Assembly (NCBI GenBank): GCA_016791445.1
Contig: JAEUMP010000002.1
Coordinates: forward strand, 124,001-188,000
Length of the DNA: 64,000 nucleotides
Reading direction: 5' to 3'
DNA from: Hyphomonadaceae bacterium
Lineage (GTDB): Bacteria > Pseudomonadota > Alphaproteobacteria > Caulobacterales > Aquidulcibacteraceae
The notes under the pieces are model-generated. The model worked only from the letters and a program-made list of their open reading frames with translations. It searched no databases and was not told the DNA's origin. Each line of letters begins with the position of its first letter. The first letter of the stretch is position 1. The position numbers and the translations under genes were made by a program. Positions 9,416-17,931 of the stretch are shown here, one piece after another.

Positions 9416-9829
9416 TTACTCCTTTGGGTAGAGCAGCATTTGCGTGCAACGGAAGAGCGCGATCGTCTTGCCCGCCGCTTCGGACGCCACGACCGCGTCC
9501 CAGACCTGCGTCATCCGCCCGCCATGGACGAGGCGCGCGTCGCACGCCACCACACCCTCGCGGGTGGTGCCCAGATAGTTGGCCTTGATCTCGATGGTGG
9601 TGAAGCCGATGGCTTCGGGCGGAGAGGCGATGCGGCAGCCATAGCCGCAGGCGCTGTCGGCGAGCGCGACGATGCTGGCGGCGTGAAGGTAGCCGTTCGG
9701 CGCCATGTGCTTGCGCGTGACGGTGAAGCGGCCGCGCACGATGCCCTCGCGCGCCTCTATCCATTCCATGCCCAGAAAGTCCGGCAGGGAGCCGGTCTGC
9801 AGCTGGTTCAGGTGGGCGCTCATGTCCAT
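9416..9829 (-). CDS. PaaI-type hotdog thioesterase
   Basis: The protein has 137 residues with the hotdog pattern NGYLHAASIVALADSACGYG followed by IGFTTIEIKANYLGT. Such proteins hydrolyse acyl- or aryl-CoA thioesters. The exact substrate is unknown. ATG 9829 is preferred; in-frame ATGs at 9856 and 9823 are possible. It is the first gene of a likely four-gene unit with the SRAP gene, map and radC, all on the minus strand with short gaps. Confidence 0.8.
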   Translation of the reverse strand: MDMSAHLNQLQTGSLPDFLGMEWIEAREGIVRGRFTVTRKHMAPNGYLHAASIVALADSACGYGCRIASPPEAIGFTTIEIKANYLGTTREGVVACDARLVHGGRMTQVWDAVVASEAAGKTIALFRCTQMLLYPKE

Positions 9830-9942
9830 TGGCGGCTTCTCTCTCTTGTGCGCCATCCTGCGGCGGCAGGCAGGGAGAGTCGAGCCATGTGGAGACAGCC
9901 GCCCCTGTGGGCGGCCGCTCCGTCAGCGTGCGTGCGCGGGTC

Positions 9943-10308
9943 TCACGACCAGTAGCGCGGCGCCTTGTAGTAGTCGTAGGTCCGGTCGCGGAACCCGGAG
10001 CCGTCGCCGCGGGTAAGTTCATCGATCGTGCCGGCGGGCGCGGCCTTCAGCTGATCCTTCGAGTAGTTGACGACATAGGCGTTGTCGCTTTCGTCGTAGT
10101 CGAGCGCGTTCCACGGCAACGGGTGGAATTTCTCGCCGACGCCGAGTACGCCGCCGAAACCGACGACCGCGAACATGATGTTGTTGGTGGTCTTGTCGAG
10201 GACAATGTCCTCGACCTTGCCGATCTTGTCGCCGCTGGAGTCCTTCACGCTCGTGCCGATGACGGTCTTGGCGCGGATCGCGGTCGTGTGGCCGGAAGCT
10301 GTGGGCAT
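9943..10308 (-). CDS. PRC-barrel domain protein
   Basis: The protein has 121 residues. Residues about 15-80 form a PRC barrel (TVIGTSVKDSSGDKIGKVED through NNIMFAVVGFGGVLG). PRC barrels occur in photosynthetic reaction-centre H subunits, RimM and small stress-related soluble proteins; this one is of the last, stand-alone type. It has no signal peptide or membrane segment. The specific role is unknown. Confidence 0.85.
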   Translation of the reverse strand: MPTASGHTTAIRAKTVIGTSVKDSSGDKIGKVEDIVLDKTTNNIMFAVVGFGGVLGVGEKFHPLPWNALDYDESDNAYVVNYSKDQLKAAPAGTIDELTRGDGSGFRDRTYDYYKAPRYWS

Positions 10309-10396
10309 GGACTATCCTCTCCTGTTGGAAGCGATGCAGGAGGGACGCGTCGTCGTCGCGATGGTTCCGCTGCGCACGCGTGCTTTTGCAGCGGTT

Positions 10397-10867
10397 TCAG
10401 GCGGCGGCGTCGTCGGTTGGCGGCGACTTTGGCGTTTCCGCCTGGGCCTTCGCCCACTGGTCGATGACCTCGGCGATGATCTGCACCGCGAATGCGGATG
10501 TCGCCGGCGAGCGCGACGCAAACCACGCCGCGCCGAGCGCGAGGGCTGCGCCCGCTATCGGTGATTTCTCGGACAGGGTTTGCGACGCGCCGACGAGTTT
10601 GGCGAGCGCGGCGAACTCGCCGGCGGCAGGCTCCGGCGCGGGTTCCGGCTTCTTGACGGCGCGGGTCTGGAACAGCACGACGACGAGCGGCGCCATCAGC
10701 ACAAGCCCGATGACCAGCATCGCCGCCGGTTCCGGCATGTAGAGCGCGAGCACTGTGAAGGCCGCGATCGTCATCCAGACGACCCCGATCAGCGCCAGCG
10801 TTCCCGCAACCGCCACGAGGCCGCCCGCGGCGGCGGCGCTGCGCAGTCTTTCAGTGATGCCGAACAT
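10397..10867 (-). CDS. Small membrane protein, holin-superfamily-like
   Basis: The protein has 156 residues. Two membrane segments lie at about 14-42 and 48-66, with an Ala-rich hydrophobic stretch at about 105-130. The linker TRAVKKPEPAPEPAAGEF is Pro- and Ala-rich. The layout resembles phage-holin-superfamily proteins that are common chromosomal membrane proteins in alphaproteobacteria, but there is no diagnostic motif. The start is ATG 10867. Confidence 0.65.
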   Translation of the reverse strand: MFGITERLRSAAAAGGLVAVAGTLALIGVVWMTIAAFTVLALYMPEPAAMLVIGLVLMAPLVVVLFQTRAVKKPEPAPEPAAGEFAALAKLVGASQTLSEKSPIAGAALALGAAWFASRSPATSAFAVQIIAEVIDQWAKAQAETPKSPPTDDAAA

Positions 10868-10954
10868 GGTCTTACGATCCTTCAGGCGTCGTATGCCTCA
10901 GCTTGCCGCGCCATCCTAAGCGGTTCGCCTCAATGGGCGGTGAAGGCGGCGTGG

Positions 10955-11650
10955 TTAATCGTTTGCGATGGCGACCGTGTCGGCGAGAACGACTGCATCG
11001 GGCGACATGGCGCACGCATGGGCATGCATTTCGACGCCGGCGGCGCGCGCTTCGCGGAAGGCCTGCGCGAAGGCTGGGTCAAGATCGGCGGCGGGGCGGA
11101 AGCGCGTGCAGTCGCTGCGCTGGACGACGAAAAGTGCGGCCGCGCGGTCGCCTGCGTCGACCATCGCCGACAGCTCCCGCAGATGCCGCGCGCTTCGGGC
11201 GGCTTCGCAATCGGGAAACTCCGCGAGGCCGTCGCTGCGCGAGAGGTGGACGTTCTTGATCTCGAGCCACAGCCGTTTGCCGGCGTCGTCTGTGAGGAGG
11301 AAGTCGACGCGGCTAGCCTCGCCGTACTTCACTTCGGCGCGTACATGCGGGTAGGCCGCGAACGGTGCGAGTAGGCGCGCCGTGAGCGCTTCCGCGACGA
11401 GCTTGTTGGGCGCATGCGTGTCGACGCCCGCCCAAGATGTGGGCGTCTCCACGAACTTGAGCGACCAGGGGAGCTTGCCCGTGCCCGGCGCGAGCCAGAC
11501 GGTGGAGCCGGGCGCATCGAGGCCAAGCATCTTGCCTGAATTCGCCACATGCGCGGTCGCCACGGTTCCGTCCGCGAGGCGCACGTCCGCCAGGAAGCGC
11601 TTGTAGCGCCGGAGCAGCGTGGCGGGGACGAGGGGCGGCGAAAAGCGCAT
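10955..11650 (-). CDS. sfsA: SfsA family DNA/RNA nuclease-like protein
   Basis: The 231-residue protein matches SfsA along its length: LLRRYKRFLADVRLADG at the N-terminus, then AHVANSGKMLGL. The nuclease-like core SRVDFLL plus LWLEIKNVHL resembles a PD-(D/E)xK site, and RRFRP appears as TRFRPAADLDPAFAQAF. SfsA was first named for sugar-fermentation stimulation; a nucleic-acid-binding role is now favoured. It is divergent from the CinA-like gene, with 40 bp between starts. Confidence 0.92.
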   Translation of the reverse strand: MRFSPPLVPATLLRRYKRFLADVRLADGTVATAHVANSGKMLGLDAPGSTVWLAPGTGKLPWSLKFVETPTSWAGVDTHAPNKLVAEALTARLLAPFAAYPHVRAEVKYGEASRVDFLLTDDAGKRLWLEIKNVHLSRSDGLAEFPDCEAARSARHLRELSAMVDAGDRAAALFVVQRSDCTRFRPAADLDPAFAQAFREARAAGVEMHAHACAMSPDAVVLADTVAIAND

Positions 11651-11690
11651 GCGGTTGGCTTTCCGGGGAAGCCCGCGCTAGGTCAATCCC

Positions 11691-12443
11691 ATGACCGCAC
11701 CCCTCGTCCGCGCCGCCGTCTTGATGATCGGCGATGAACTCCTGTCCGGCCGCACGCAGGATACCAACCTGCGCACCATCGCCGAGTTTCTCGCGCCGCT
11801 GGGCGTGCAAATCGGGGAGGCGCGCGTCGTCACCGACGAGCCTGCGGAAATCTCGGCCGCCGTGAACGCTCTGCGCGCGCGCTACGCCTATGTTTTCACC
11901 ACCGGCGGAATCGGTCCGACGCATGACGACAAGACCGCCGACGCGGTCGCGGCCGCGTTCGGGGTCAACATCGGCGTCCGCGCCGATGCGCGCGCGATCC
12001 TTGAGGCGCACTACGGGACGACGGAGATCAACGAGGCGCGGCTGCGCATGGCGCGAATTCCCGATGGCGCCAGCCTCATCGCCAACCCGGTATCGAAGGC
12101 GCCGGGATTCCAGCTGGGGAATGTGTTCGTGATGGCGGGCGTGCCGTCGATCATGCGGGCCATGCTGGAGGATGTGGGCAAGCGGATCGAGGGCGGCGCG
12201 GTCGTGAAGAGCGTGACCGTGCGGGCGAAGGGCGTGCGCGAAGGCGACCTAGCGGCGCCGCTTGCGGCGTTGCAGAAGGCCGAACCGGACGTCTCGCTGG
12301 GGTCCTATCCCTGGTATCAGCCGCCGGACGGCTATGGCGTCCACCTCGTTGCGCGCAGCGCCGACGAGGCGGTGCTGGCGCGCGCACGCGACGGCATGCT
12401 GGCGATCGCGCGCGATCTGGGCGTCGACGGCGAAGTGCTCTAG
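11691..12443 (+). CDS. CinA-type molybdopterin-binding domain protein
   Basis: This 250-residue protein has the MoaB/Mog-like domain of CinA (VLMIGDELLSGRTQDTN, then FTTGGIGPTHDDKTADAVA and VFVMAGVPSIM). It lacks the C-terminal NMN deamidase domain of full CinA, which is the usual short form in alphaproteobacteria. Some short relatives are described as FAD-related pyrophosphatases; the reaction is not certain here. Its stop overlaps the convergent peptidase stop within CTAG. Confidence 0.87.
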   Translation: MTAPLVRAAVLMIGDELLSGRTQDTNLRTIAEFLAPLGVQIGEARVVTDEPAEISAAVNALRARYAYVFTTGGIGPTHDDKTADAVAAAFGVNIGVRADARAILEAHYGTTEINEARLRMARIPDGASLIANPVSKAPGFQLGNVFVMAGVPSIMRAMLEDVGKRIEGGAVVKSVTVRAKGVREGDLAAPLAALQKAEPDVSLGSYPWYQPPDGYGVHLVARSADEAVLARARDGMLAIARDLGVDGEVL

Positions 12444-13096
12444 GGCGACGCGGCGACCGGACCTGCCGACGCCTGCAACACGGGCGTTGCGGGCAGGATG
12501 AAAGAGGAGTCGAGCGTCACGCCCGCAGGGTCGCGAATTTCCACATGGACGTGGTTGGTGATGCCGGCGGGATACTTCACGGAGAGATCCTGCACTACGC
12601 CGATGATCTCGCCGGCGGCGACGCTCTGGCCGACATGCACCGTCGGAGCGACGTAGAGCACGCGGGCGGAATAGCCGGTCTCGGCGTTCAGGATTTCCAC
12701 GAACTTCAGGCGCGCGTCGCCCTTGTAGGCGTAGCCGGTGCGCACGACGGCGCCGGCGATCGGCGCGGCGGCGGACTGGCCGGGGCTCGCGACATAGTCG
12801 ACGCCTTCATGCTTGCGCTTGCCGCCGTCGCGCGTCGAGCCGAACGCGCCCGAGCCGTAGGCGTCGAAACCGCGCATCGCGCCCTGCACGGGGTTGGCGA
12901 GATCGGCGACGCCGTCGCCATCGGTGTCGATGATCCAGCTCGGCGCGCCCTCGGCGGCGGGCCCCGCCGAGGCGTGCGCTTCAGCGATCGGGTTCAATGC
13001 GACATCGGACGCCGCATCGAGCGCGATCACGCCGCCGCATCCGAAGGCGAAGGCCATCACGAGCGACCGGGCGAACGAAAAGCCCGACTCCTTCAT
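12440..13096 (-). CDS. Exported M23-family metallopeptidase
   Basis: The 218-residue protein has a signal or anchor segment at about 9-30. A DxDxDGxxD loop follows (IIDTDGDGVADLAN, about 56-69), like a calcium-binding dockerin or thrombospondin-3 loop. The M23 zinc motifs are H-x3-D (KHEGVDY) and HVH (ITNHVHVEI). Such enzymes cut peptidoglycan crosslinks or regulate enzymes that do. The open frame extends upstream to 13837 through low-complexity sequence, so ATG 13096 is taken as the start. Confidence 0.83.
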   Translation of the reverse strand: MKESGFSFARSLVMAFAFGCGGVIALDAASDVALNPIAEAHASAGPAAEGAPSWIIDTDGDGVADLANPVQGAMRGFDAYGSGAFGSTRDGGKRKHEGVDYVASPGQSAAAPIAGAVVRTGYAYKGDARLKFVEILNAETGYSARVLYVAPTVHVGQSVAAGEIIGVVQDLSVKYPAGITNHVHVEIRDPAGVTLDSSFILPATPVLQASAGPVAASP

Positions 13097-13363
13097 TTTC
13101 CGCTTGCGGGATTTCGGGCTGCGGGAACTCAGGGCGGCGCTGGCGGGGCGTCGCGACGGCGCGCGCGGCGGTAGGGTCTTCAATGCGGGCGGTCCTGTCG
13201 TCAGGTGGCGGCGGGCCGTGCGCTTTGACGGGCGCGAAAAGGCGAAAATCGGGCGGCGACTGCCATGCAGCGATCCGGTTCCGTTACGATACATACAGCC
13301 GCGGCCGCGCCCTGGCGGCCGCCCGGCGCGGGAACCTCGCGGCGCGCCGGGCGTACCCGGTGC

Positions 13364-13537
13364 ATGAGCTCCAAGGAAATCAAACGCCTGCCGCCCGATC
13401 AGCTTCTTGAAGAGGTGGCGGAGAAGGGCGCGCGCGCGCCGGTCGACGATGAAACCGTGCGTCGCGAGGTCGCGAAGGATCGCGAGACCGCGCCGTCCGG
13501 CGCGCCGAAGCCGGCGCCCGCCCGCAAACCGGGCTGA
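13364..13537 (+). CDS. Small hypothetical protein
   Basis: The possible 57-residue protein is charged at the N-terminus (MSSKEIKRLPPDQLLEEVAEKG) and ends in a Pro/Ala/Lys tail. The first half reads like a normal soluble protein. It lies just upstream of tRNA-Leu. There is no recognisable domain and no strong ribosome site, so it remains uncertain. Confidence 0.45.
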   Translation: MSSKEIKRLPPDQLLEEVAEKGARAPVDDETVRREVAKDRETAPSGAPKPAPARKPG

Positions 13538-13587
13538 GCATCGCGCACCTATCGGTGCAGCGACGATCCGCGCTAGGACGAAGGCGC

Positions 13588-13674
13588 GCGGACGTGGCGG
13601 AACCGGTAGACGCAGCGGACTTAAAATCCGTTTTCCGCAAGGAAGTGCGGGTTCGAGTCCCGCCGTCCGCACCA
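13588..13674 (+). tRNA. tRNA-Leu (UAA)
   Basis: The 87-nt cloverleaf has acceptor arms GCGGACG/CGTCCGC, anticodon loop CTTAAAA (anticodon TAA at 13622-13624), a long class II variable arm, T-loop GTTCGAGTCC and an encoded ACCA end. It reads UUA/UUG codons, which are rare in GC-rich genomes. Confidence 0.96.
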
Positions 13675-13717
13675 GCGATGACGCCATCCGGAAAACGGGG
13701 GAAGGGAGCCGGTATTG

Positions 13718-13827
13718 ATGCCGGACCGCGCAGCTCCCGCTGCGCATGCGTCGGCGCCGCCAGACTCCGGGGAATCTCGCGTTGGTTTGACATGGGTATG
13801 CGCAGCAGGCGCTGCGCGGTCCGGCAT
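13718..13827. repeat. Palindromic repeat with 30-nt arms downstream of tRNA-Leu
   Basis: The arms at 13718-13747 and 13798-13827 are reverse complements, with two mismatches in 30. Each arm alone can also fold (GCGCAGC-TCCC-GCTGCGC in the left arm). Because the arms mirror each other, both strands read MPDRAAPAAH from them. It fits a REP-like or non-autonomous intergenic element; no transposase is adjacent. Confidence 0.8.
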
Positions 13828-13833
13828 GACTGC

Positions 13834-14328
13834 TCATGACGTGTCTGCGGCTTCAGTCGCGGGTGCGATGAGGAAGGCGACCGGCGCCGGTTTCTGCGCA
13901 TGCGTCATCACCAGCGCGCCGCCACGGAAGGGCAGCGATGCGTTGGCGAGCGCGTAGTCGACGGCGAACTCGAAGGCGTCGAGGACGCGGCGCATCTGCG
14001 CGAGTGTGCGCAAACGGATGCCGCGCGTGATGCAGCGGATCGCCGGCGTGCGGCGCGCCGACCAGCGGAAGCCGCGCGGCATTTTTCGTCTGTGAACGGG
14101 CAGCCGCCGATGCTTCACCCGCCGCATCCGCGAAATCACGGCGGCGGCGATCAGGAAGCGGATGTCGCTGCGGATGCGGATCATCTGGCGTTGCAGCCAG
14201 AGCCGCGCATCGCGCGGCAGCGGGGCGAACTCCGCGATCCAGGCGATGATCTCAAGAAACCACAGGCGCAGCGCCGCCAGCTCTTCAGCGATGCGCGCGG
14301 TGAAATCCGGCGTTCTCACGAACTGCAT
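13834..14328 (-). CDS. Hypothetical basic, helical protein
   Basis: The 164-residue protein is rich in Arg and hydrophobic residues, with a hydrophobic stretch LRLWFLEIIAWIAEF at about 20-35. The C-terminal part is FEFAVDYALANASLPFRGGALVMTH. No family is recognised. ATG 14328 is preceded by GAGAGGAG, a good ribosome site. It ends next to the palindromic repeat. Confidence 0.65.
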   Translation of the reverse strand: MQFVRTPDFTARIAEELAALRLWFLEIIAWIAEFAPLPRDARLWLQRQMIRIRSDIRFLIAAAVISRMRRVKHRRLPVHRRKMPRGFRWSARRTPAIRCITRGIRLRTLAQMRRVLDAFEFAVDYALANASLPFRGGALVMTHAQKPAPVAFLIAPATEAADTS

Positions 14329-14692
14329 GGCGGTGCTCCTCTCTGTGGCGACGGAACCATTCCGGCGCGACGTGGGAGGAGTGTGGCCCGGGTCTGGACC
14401 CGGTCGAATTGCGAAGGCGATTTTTCTGCAGCGGACCGCCGGCGCCTTCGCCGGCCTCCTTGTGCGCCATGGGGAAACGCTTGGCCGGCGGGGCGCCAGG
14501 GGTCCTTGCGGCTAGGGGAATGGCGTTCGTGTTTCCCCCTACTGAAAAGTCATGGTCGCGCGCGGCGCCCACTGGACGTTCGCGGCAAACACGCTATCTG
14601 AGGCGCGTTCACTCGGTCCGGGCCCCTCTGGCGCGCGCGGCGGCGCACGCGATGTCGGACTTCCCGGGAGCTCCTGCGAACAGGGGGCTCCA

Positions 14693-15772
14693 ATGGCGCG
14701 GACGCGGCGCCGCCGACGGAGCATTTCCGTGGACTTTTTCACTGGCGCATTCGCGGGCCAGCCGGTGTGGCTGTGGCTCGGCTTCCTCGCATTCATTCTC
14801 TTCCTGCTCTGGGTCGATCTCGGCCTCCTGAACCGGAAGGACGGCATCGTCTCCCCGGCCAAGAGCGCGGGCATGTGGGCGTTCTTCGCCTCCATCGCGG
14901 TGGCGTTCGGGGCCTATGTCTATTTCGGCTACGACCCGCCGGCGGAGTTCTACAATTCGCCCGAGAACCTGAACCAGCAGGCGGTGATCCAGTACTTCAC
15001 CGGCTATCTCCTCGAGACGGCGCTCGCCTTCGACAACATCTTCGTCATCTCGATGGTCTTCGGCTTCTTCGCCGTGCCTCGGGAATACCAGCACCGCGTG
15101 CTGTTCTGGGGAATCATCGGCGCAATCGTCTTCCGCGCGATCTTCATCGGCGTCGGCGCGGCGGTGGTGAACCAGTTCACCTGGGTGCTGTTCATCTTCG
15201 CGGCCTTCCTGATCTACACCGGCTGGAAGATGCTCGCCGACAAGGGCGGCGGCCATGACATGAAGCTGGAGGACAACATCGTCCTCAAGATCGTGCGCCG
15301 CTTCGTGCCGGTGACGGACCGCATCGAAAACCACAACTTCTTCGTCAAGCGCCCGAACGCCGCCGGCAAGGTCGTGCTGATGGCGACGCCGCTTTTCCTG
15401 GCGCTGGTGATGGTGGAGGCCGTGGACATCGTGTTCGCGGTGGATTCGGTGCCGGCGATCTTCGCGGTCACGCGCGATCCGTTCATCGTCTACACGTCGA
15501 ACATCTTCGCCATTCTCGGCCTGAGGTCGATGTACTTCATGCTCGCGGCGGCGGTGGAGCGGTTCAAGTACCTGAAGTACGGCCTCTCGCTCGTTCTGGT
15601 GCTGATCGGCGCGAAGATCATCTGGAACTTCGGCCTCTACAAGGAACTGCACGTCGTGCCGTATCTGGAGCCGCACTGGTCGCTGATCGCGACGCTCACG
15701 CTGCTGGGCGGCTCGATCCTCTACTCGCTGTGGGCTACGCGGGGCGCGGCCAAGTCCGTGCCGGCGGAGTAG
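14693..15772 (+). CDS. terC: TerC family integral membrane protein
   Basis: This is a 359-residue, 8- to 9-segment membrane protein of the TerC/Alx group, whose members are tied to metal (manganese) export or metalation of secreted proteins. The family signatures are TGYLLETALAFDNIFVISMV, EAVDIVFAVDSVPAIFAVT and NIFAILGLRSMYFMLAAAVE, with the intramembrane acidic residues kept. ATG 14693 follows an AGGGGG site. GTG 14729 is an in-frame alternative that would remove a very basic leader (ARTRRRRR). No yybP-ykoY riboswitch was recognised upstream. Confidence 0.92.
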   Translation: MARTRRRRRSISVDFFTGAFAGQPVWLWLGFLAFILFLLWVDLGLLNRKDGIVSPAKSAGMWAFFASIAVAFGAYVYFGYDPPAEFYNSPENLNQQAVIQYFTGYLLETALAFDNIFVISMVFGFFAVPREYQHRVLFWGIIGAIVFRAIFIGVGAAVVNQFTWVLFIFAAFLIYTGWKMLADKGGGHDMKLEDNIVLKIVRRFVPVTDRIENHNFFVKRPNAAGKVVLMATPLFLALVMVEAVDIVFAVDSVPAIFAVTRDPFIVYTSNIFAILGLRSMYFMLAAAVERFKYLKYGLSLVLVLIGAKIIWNFGLYKELHVVPYLEPHWSLIATLTLLGGSILYSLWATRGAAKSVPAE

Positions 15773-15787
15773 GGACCCGGAAACCTG

Positions 15788-15821
15788 AACGGCCGCTGCG
15801 AGGGCTTTCGCAGCGGCCGTT
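15788..15821 (+). terminator. Strong hairpin after terC
   Basis: A perfect 14-bp stem (15788-15801 with 15808-15821) has a six-base loop and lies just after the terC stop. There is no T run, so termination is likely but not certain. Confidence 0.65.
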
Positions 15822-16124
15822 CCGGAGCAGATTTCTGGTGAGCAGTGAAACCGTGATGTGCGGGCCGCCCGGTTGAGCAGTGGGCGGCGGCTGTGGGCCG
15901 AGGACGTCTCCGTTGTTCTCTTTCTGGTTTCTCTTGGGGGCGCTTCGCGAAGCGTCCCGTCGCGACACAGAATGGCGCGCGAGGGTGAAGGCCCGGTAAA
16001 TGCCGGCGCCGATCGCAGGCGATTTCGCGCGATGCGGCGTTTACCTCTGTAAACGAGATCGCCGCCCGACCGGTTTCCCGGCGGGCGGCGATCCGTACTT
16101 GCGCTTGCTTCAGGGAGGAGGGGA
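15822..16124. other. Intergenic stretch with several hairpins, no gene seen
   Basis: The gap between terC and the outer membrane gene holds a near-palindrome at 15937-15958 (CGCTTCG centre), a hairpin CGTTTAC-CTCT-GTAAACG at 16038-16055, and the terminator at 16057-16093. No convincing coding frame is present. Confidence 0.6.
16057..16093 (-). terminator. Terminator of the TorF-like gene
   Basis: A 12-bp stem GATCGCCGCCCG (16057-16068 with 16082-16093) with an inner CCGG pairing lies just past the minus-strand stop at 16125. Only a short T-rich tail follows. Confidence 0.65.
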
Positions 16125-16847
16125 TTAAAGCGCGCGCTTGATGCTGAGGATGACGCGTTCCTCGGTGATCGTGGTGTCGAGGTCGGTGTCGACATAGCGC
16201 AGGTCGATGCCGAAGCCCGCGAACGAGTAGGTCGCGCCGATGTTCCAGGTCGTGTAGCTGTCGGTGAAGCCCGCGCCGTCGGCGAAGTAGTTAGCCGCGT
16301 CGACGCTTTGGTTGCCCACCGCGCCGGACACCGAGAAGGCATCGGTGATGGAATAGGAGGCGGAGGCTTCCGCGTAGAGCGAATCGCCGCCGTCCAGCGT
16401 GAACTCCGGCGAGTAGAAGAGCGTCCCGCCGAGCGTGAGGCCCTGGATCGGCTCGAGTTTCGCGCCGGCCTTCAGTTCCACGAAGTCGAGTTCCGAGGCC
16501 GCGTCCGAAGCGCTGGGGTAGAAATAGCCGATGACGCCAAGGTCGAGCGCGACCGGCCCGAGGGTCGGCGTGATGCCGGCGTAGAGATCAAGCTCCAGCT
16601 CGGCGTTCTGCGCCGCGAAGTCGATCGTGGAAGCCCACACGCCCGCGTAGAACATGCCGCTGGCGACGTCGAAGCCGCCCTGGATCGCCGGATCCTCGTC
16701 GGTCTGCGAAATGCCGCGGAACGCGTAGTCCGACGTCAGCGCGACATTGCCGGAGAACGTCGTCTCCGCGTGCGCCGCACCGGTCGTCGCCGCCATGGCG
16801 GACGTGGCCAGCAAGGCCGCACCGAACATCTTCTTGATGACTTTCAT
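16125..16847 (-). CDS. TorF family outer membrane protein
   Basis: The 240-residue protein has a signal peptide (MKVIKKMFGAALLATSAMAA ending in AHAE). A beta-barrel pattern of alternating aromatic strands follows. The first strands, VALTSDYAFRGISQTDEDPAIQGGFD, are typical of the TorF/TIGR02001 family of putative porins. The protein ends with an aliphatic/aromatic strand plus RAL. ATG 16847 has a GGGAGAAA site. The longer open frame to 17000 is not needed. Confidence 0.87.
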   Translation of the reverse strand: MKVIKKMFGAALLATSAMAATTGAAHAETTFSGNVALTSDYAFRGISQTDEDPAIQGGFDVASGMFYAGVWASTIDFAAQNAELELDLYAGITPTLGPVALDLGVIGYFYPSASDAASELDFVELKAGAKLEPIQGLTLGGTLFYSPEFTLDGGDSLYAEASASYSITDAFSVSGAVGNQSVDAANYFADGAGFTDSYTTWNIGATYSFAGFGIDLRYVDTDLDTTITEERVILSIKRAL

Positions 16848-17046
16848 GCACTTTCTCCCGCGATCCCCGCCGCGGCGCGCGCCGCAGCTTGAGCCCCCGT
16901 GGGGGCGACAACGAAGGGCATGAGAGTGCGTCGCGGCGGTTGCGTCACCGTTAACGCGGCAAAACCGTCCCGATCCGGGGCTTTCGCGCGCATGTTGCAC
17001 TGCAATAAGGCGCGTTCGCCTCGATAATGGGCGCCGTATCGCTGCG

Positions 17047-17841
17047 TTACCGGGCAGCCAGCGGCGCGAATCCCAGGTGCATGCCGGCGTCCACCATCAG
17101 CGTTTCCCCCGTGACGTGCCGGGCGGCGTCGGAGATCAGGAAAAGGCCCGCATCGGCGATGTCGTCGGGGCCGGAGGCGGCCTTGAGCGGGGTGGTGTTG
17201 ATGACGTTTTCGCGGATGCGGGCGGTCGTTTCGTCGCCGAACGCATCGGTGAACCAGCGGGTGTCGATGAAGCCGGGGCAGAGCGCATTGACCCTGATCC
17301 TCGGCGCCAGCGCCCGGGCGAGCGAGAGCGTCATCGTGTTCAGCGCGCCCTTGGTGGCGGCGTAGGCGACCGAGGAGCCGATCCCGGTCACCCCGGCGAT
17401 GGAGGAGACCATGAGCACGCTGGGCCGGTCGGCGGCCTCCAGCAGGGGGCGGCAGGCGCGCACCATCTGAAAGGGGCCGACGACGTTGACGCTGTAGAGC
17501 CAGAGGAAGTCCTCGCTCTTCAGGCCGCCGAGATCGGCGTGGTTGGGGACGTGCTTGGTGGTGCCGGCATTGTTCACCAGCGCGTCGATGCGGCCCCACG
17601 CCTTCGCGGCCTCGGCGATCTTCACGCAGGCGGCGTCGTCCGACACATCGCCCTGCGCGATGACGACATCGGCCCCGGCGGCGCGGACGAGATCGGCGGT
17701 GGCTTCCGCTTCCTTGAGGCTCTTGGTGCAGTTCAGCACGACGGCCTTCGCGCCGCGTTCGGCGGCCTTGATCGCCATCGAGGCGCCGAGGCCCGTGGCG
17801 GAGCCCGTGACCAGAAGCACCTTGCCGTCGAAATCGCGCAT
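17047..17841 (-). CDS. Short-chain dehydrogenase/reductase (FabG-like)
   Basis: This 264-residue Rossmann enzyme has the cofactor motif VTGSATGLGASMA (about 11-23), NNAG (LVNNAGTT), catalytic Ser (MVSSIAG) and YxxxK (YAATKGALN), and the C-terminal GETLMVDAG. The length is standard. ATG 17841 starts directly before the first strand; the long upstream frame is antisense to the EamA gene. The substrate is unknown. It is divergent from the transporter at 17932. Confidence 0.88.
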   Translation of the reverse strand: MRDFDGKVLLVTGSATGLGASMAIKAAERGAKAVVLNCTKSLKEAEATADLVRAAGADVVIAQGDVSDDAACVKIAEAAKAWGRIDALVNNAGTTKHVPNHADLGGLKSEDFLWLYSVNVVGPFQMVRACRPLLEAADRPSVLMVSSIAGVTGIGSSVAYAATKGALNTMTLSLARALAPRIRVNALCPGFIDTRWFTDAFGDETTARIRENVINTTPLKAASGPDDIADAGLFLISDAARHVTGETLMVDAGMHLGFAPLAAR

Positions 17842-17931
17842 GTTCCGTCCCTCGTTCTTTTGGTCTCGCGGGGCTATGAACCCGCTCACACGCGCGCTGT
17901 CCACGGGGTGACCGCGCGCGACGGGGTTTTC

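Noticed and set aside
13097-13837. N-terminal extension of the M23 peptidase frame
   Set aside because: The added 247 residues run antisense through tRNA-Leu and the palindromic repeat, and the signal segment starts after ATG 13096.
14330-14692. Manganese riboswitch (yybP-ykoY) before terC
   Set aside because: The family often has one, but the conserved GGGGAGTAGC-type core was not found in this leader.
14609-16342. Open frame of 577 codons antisense to terC
   Set aside because: Composition is mostly His, Glu, Asp and Arg, as expected for the opposite strand of a membrane protein gene.
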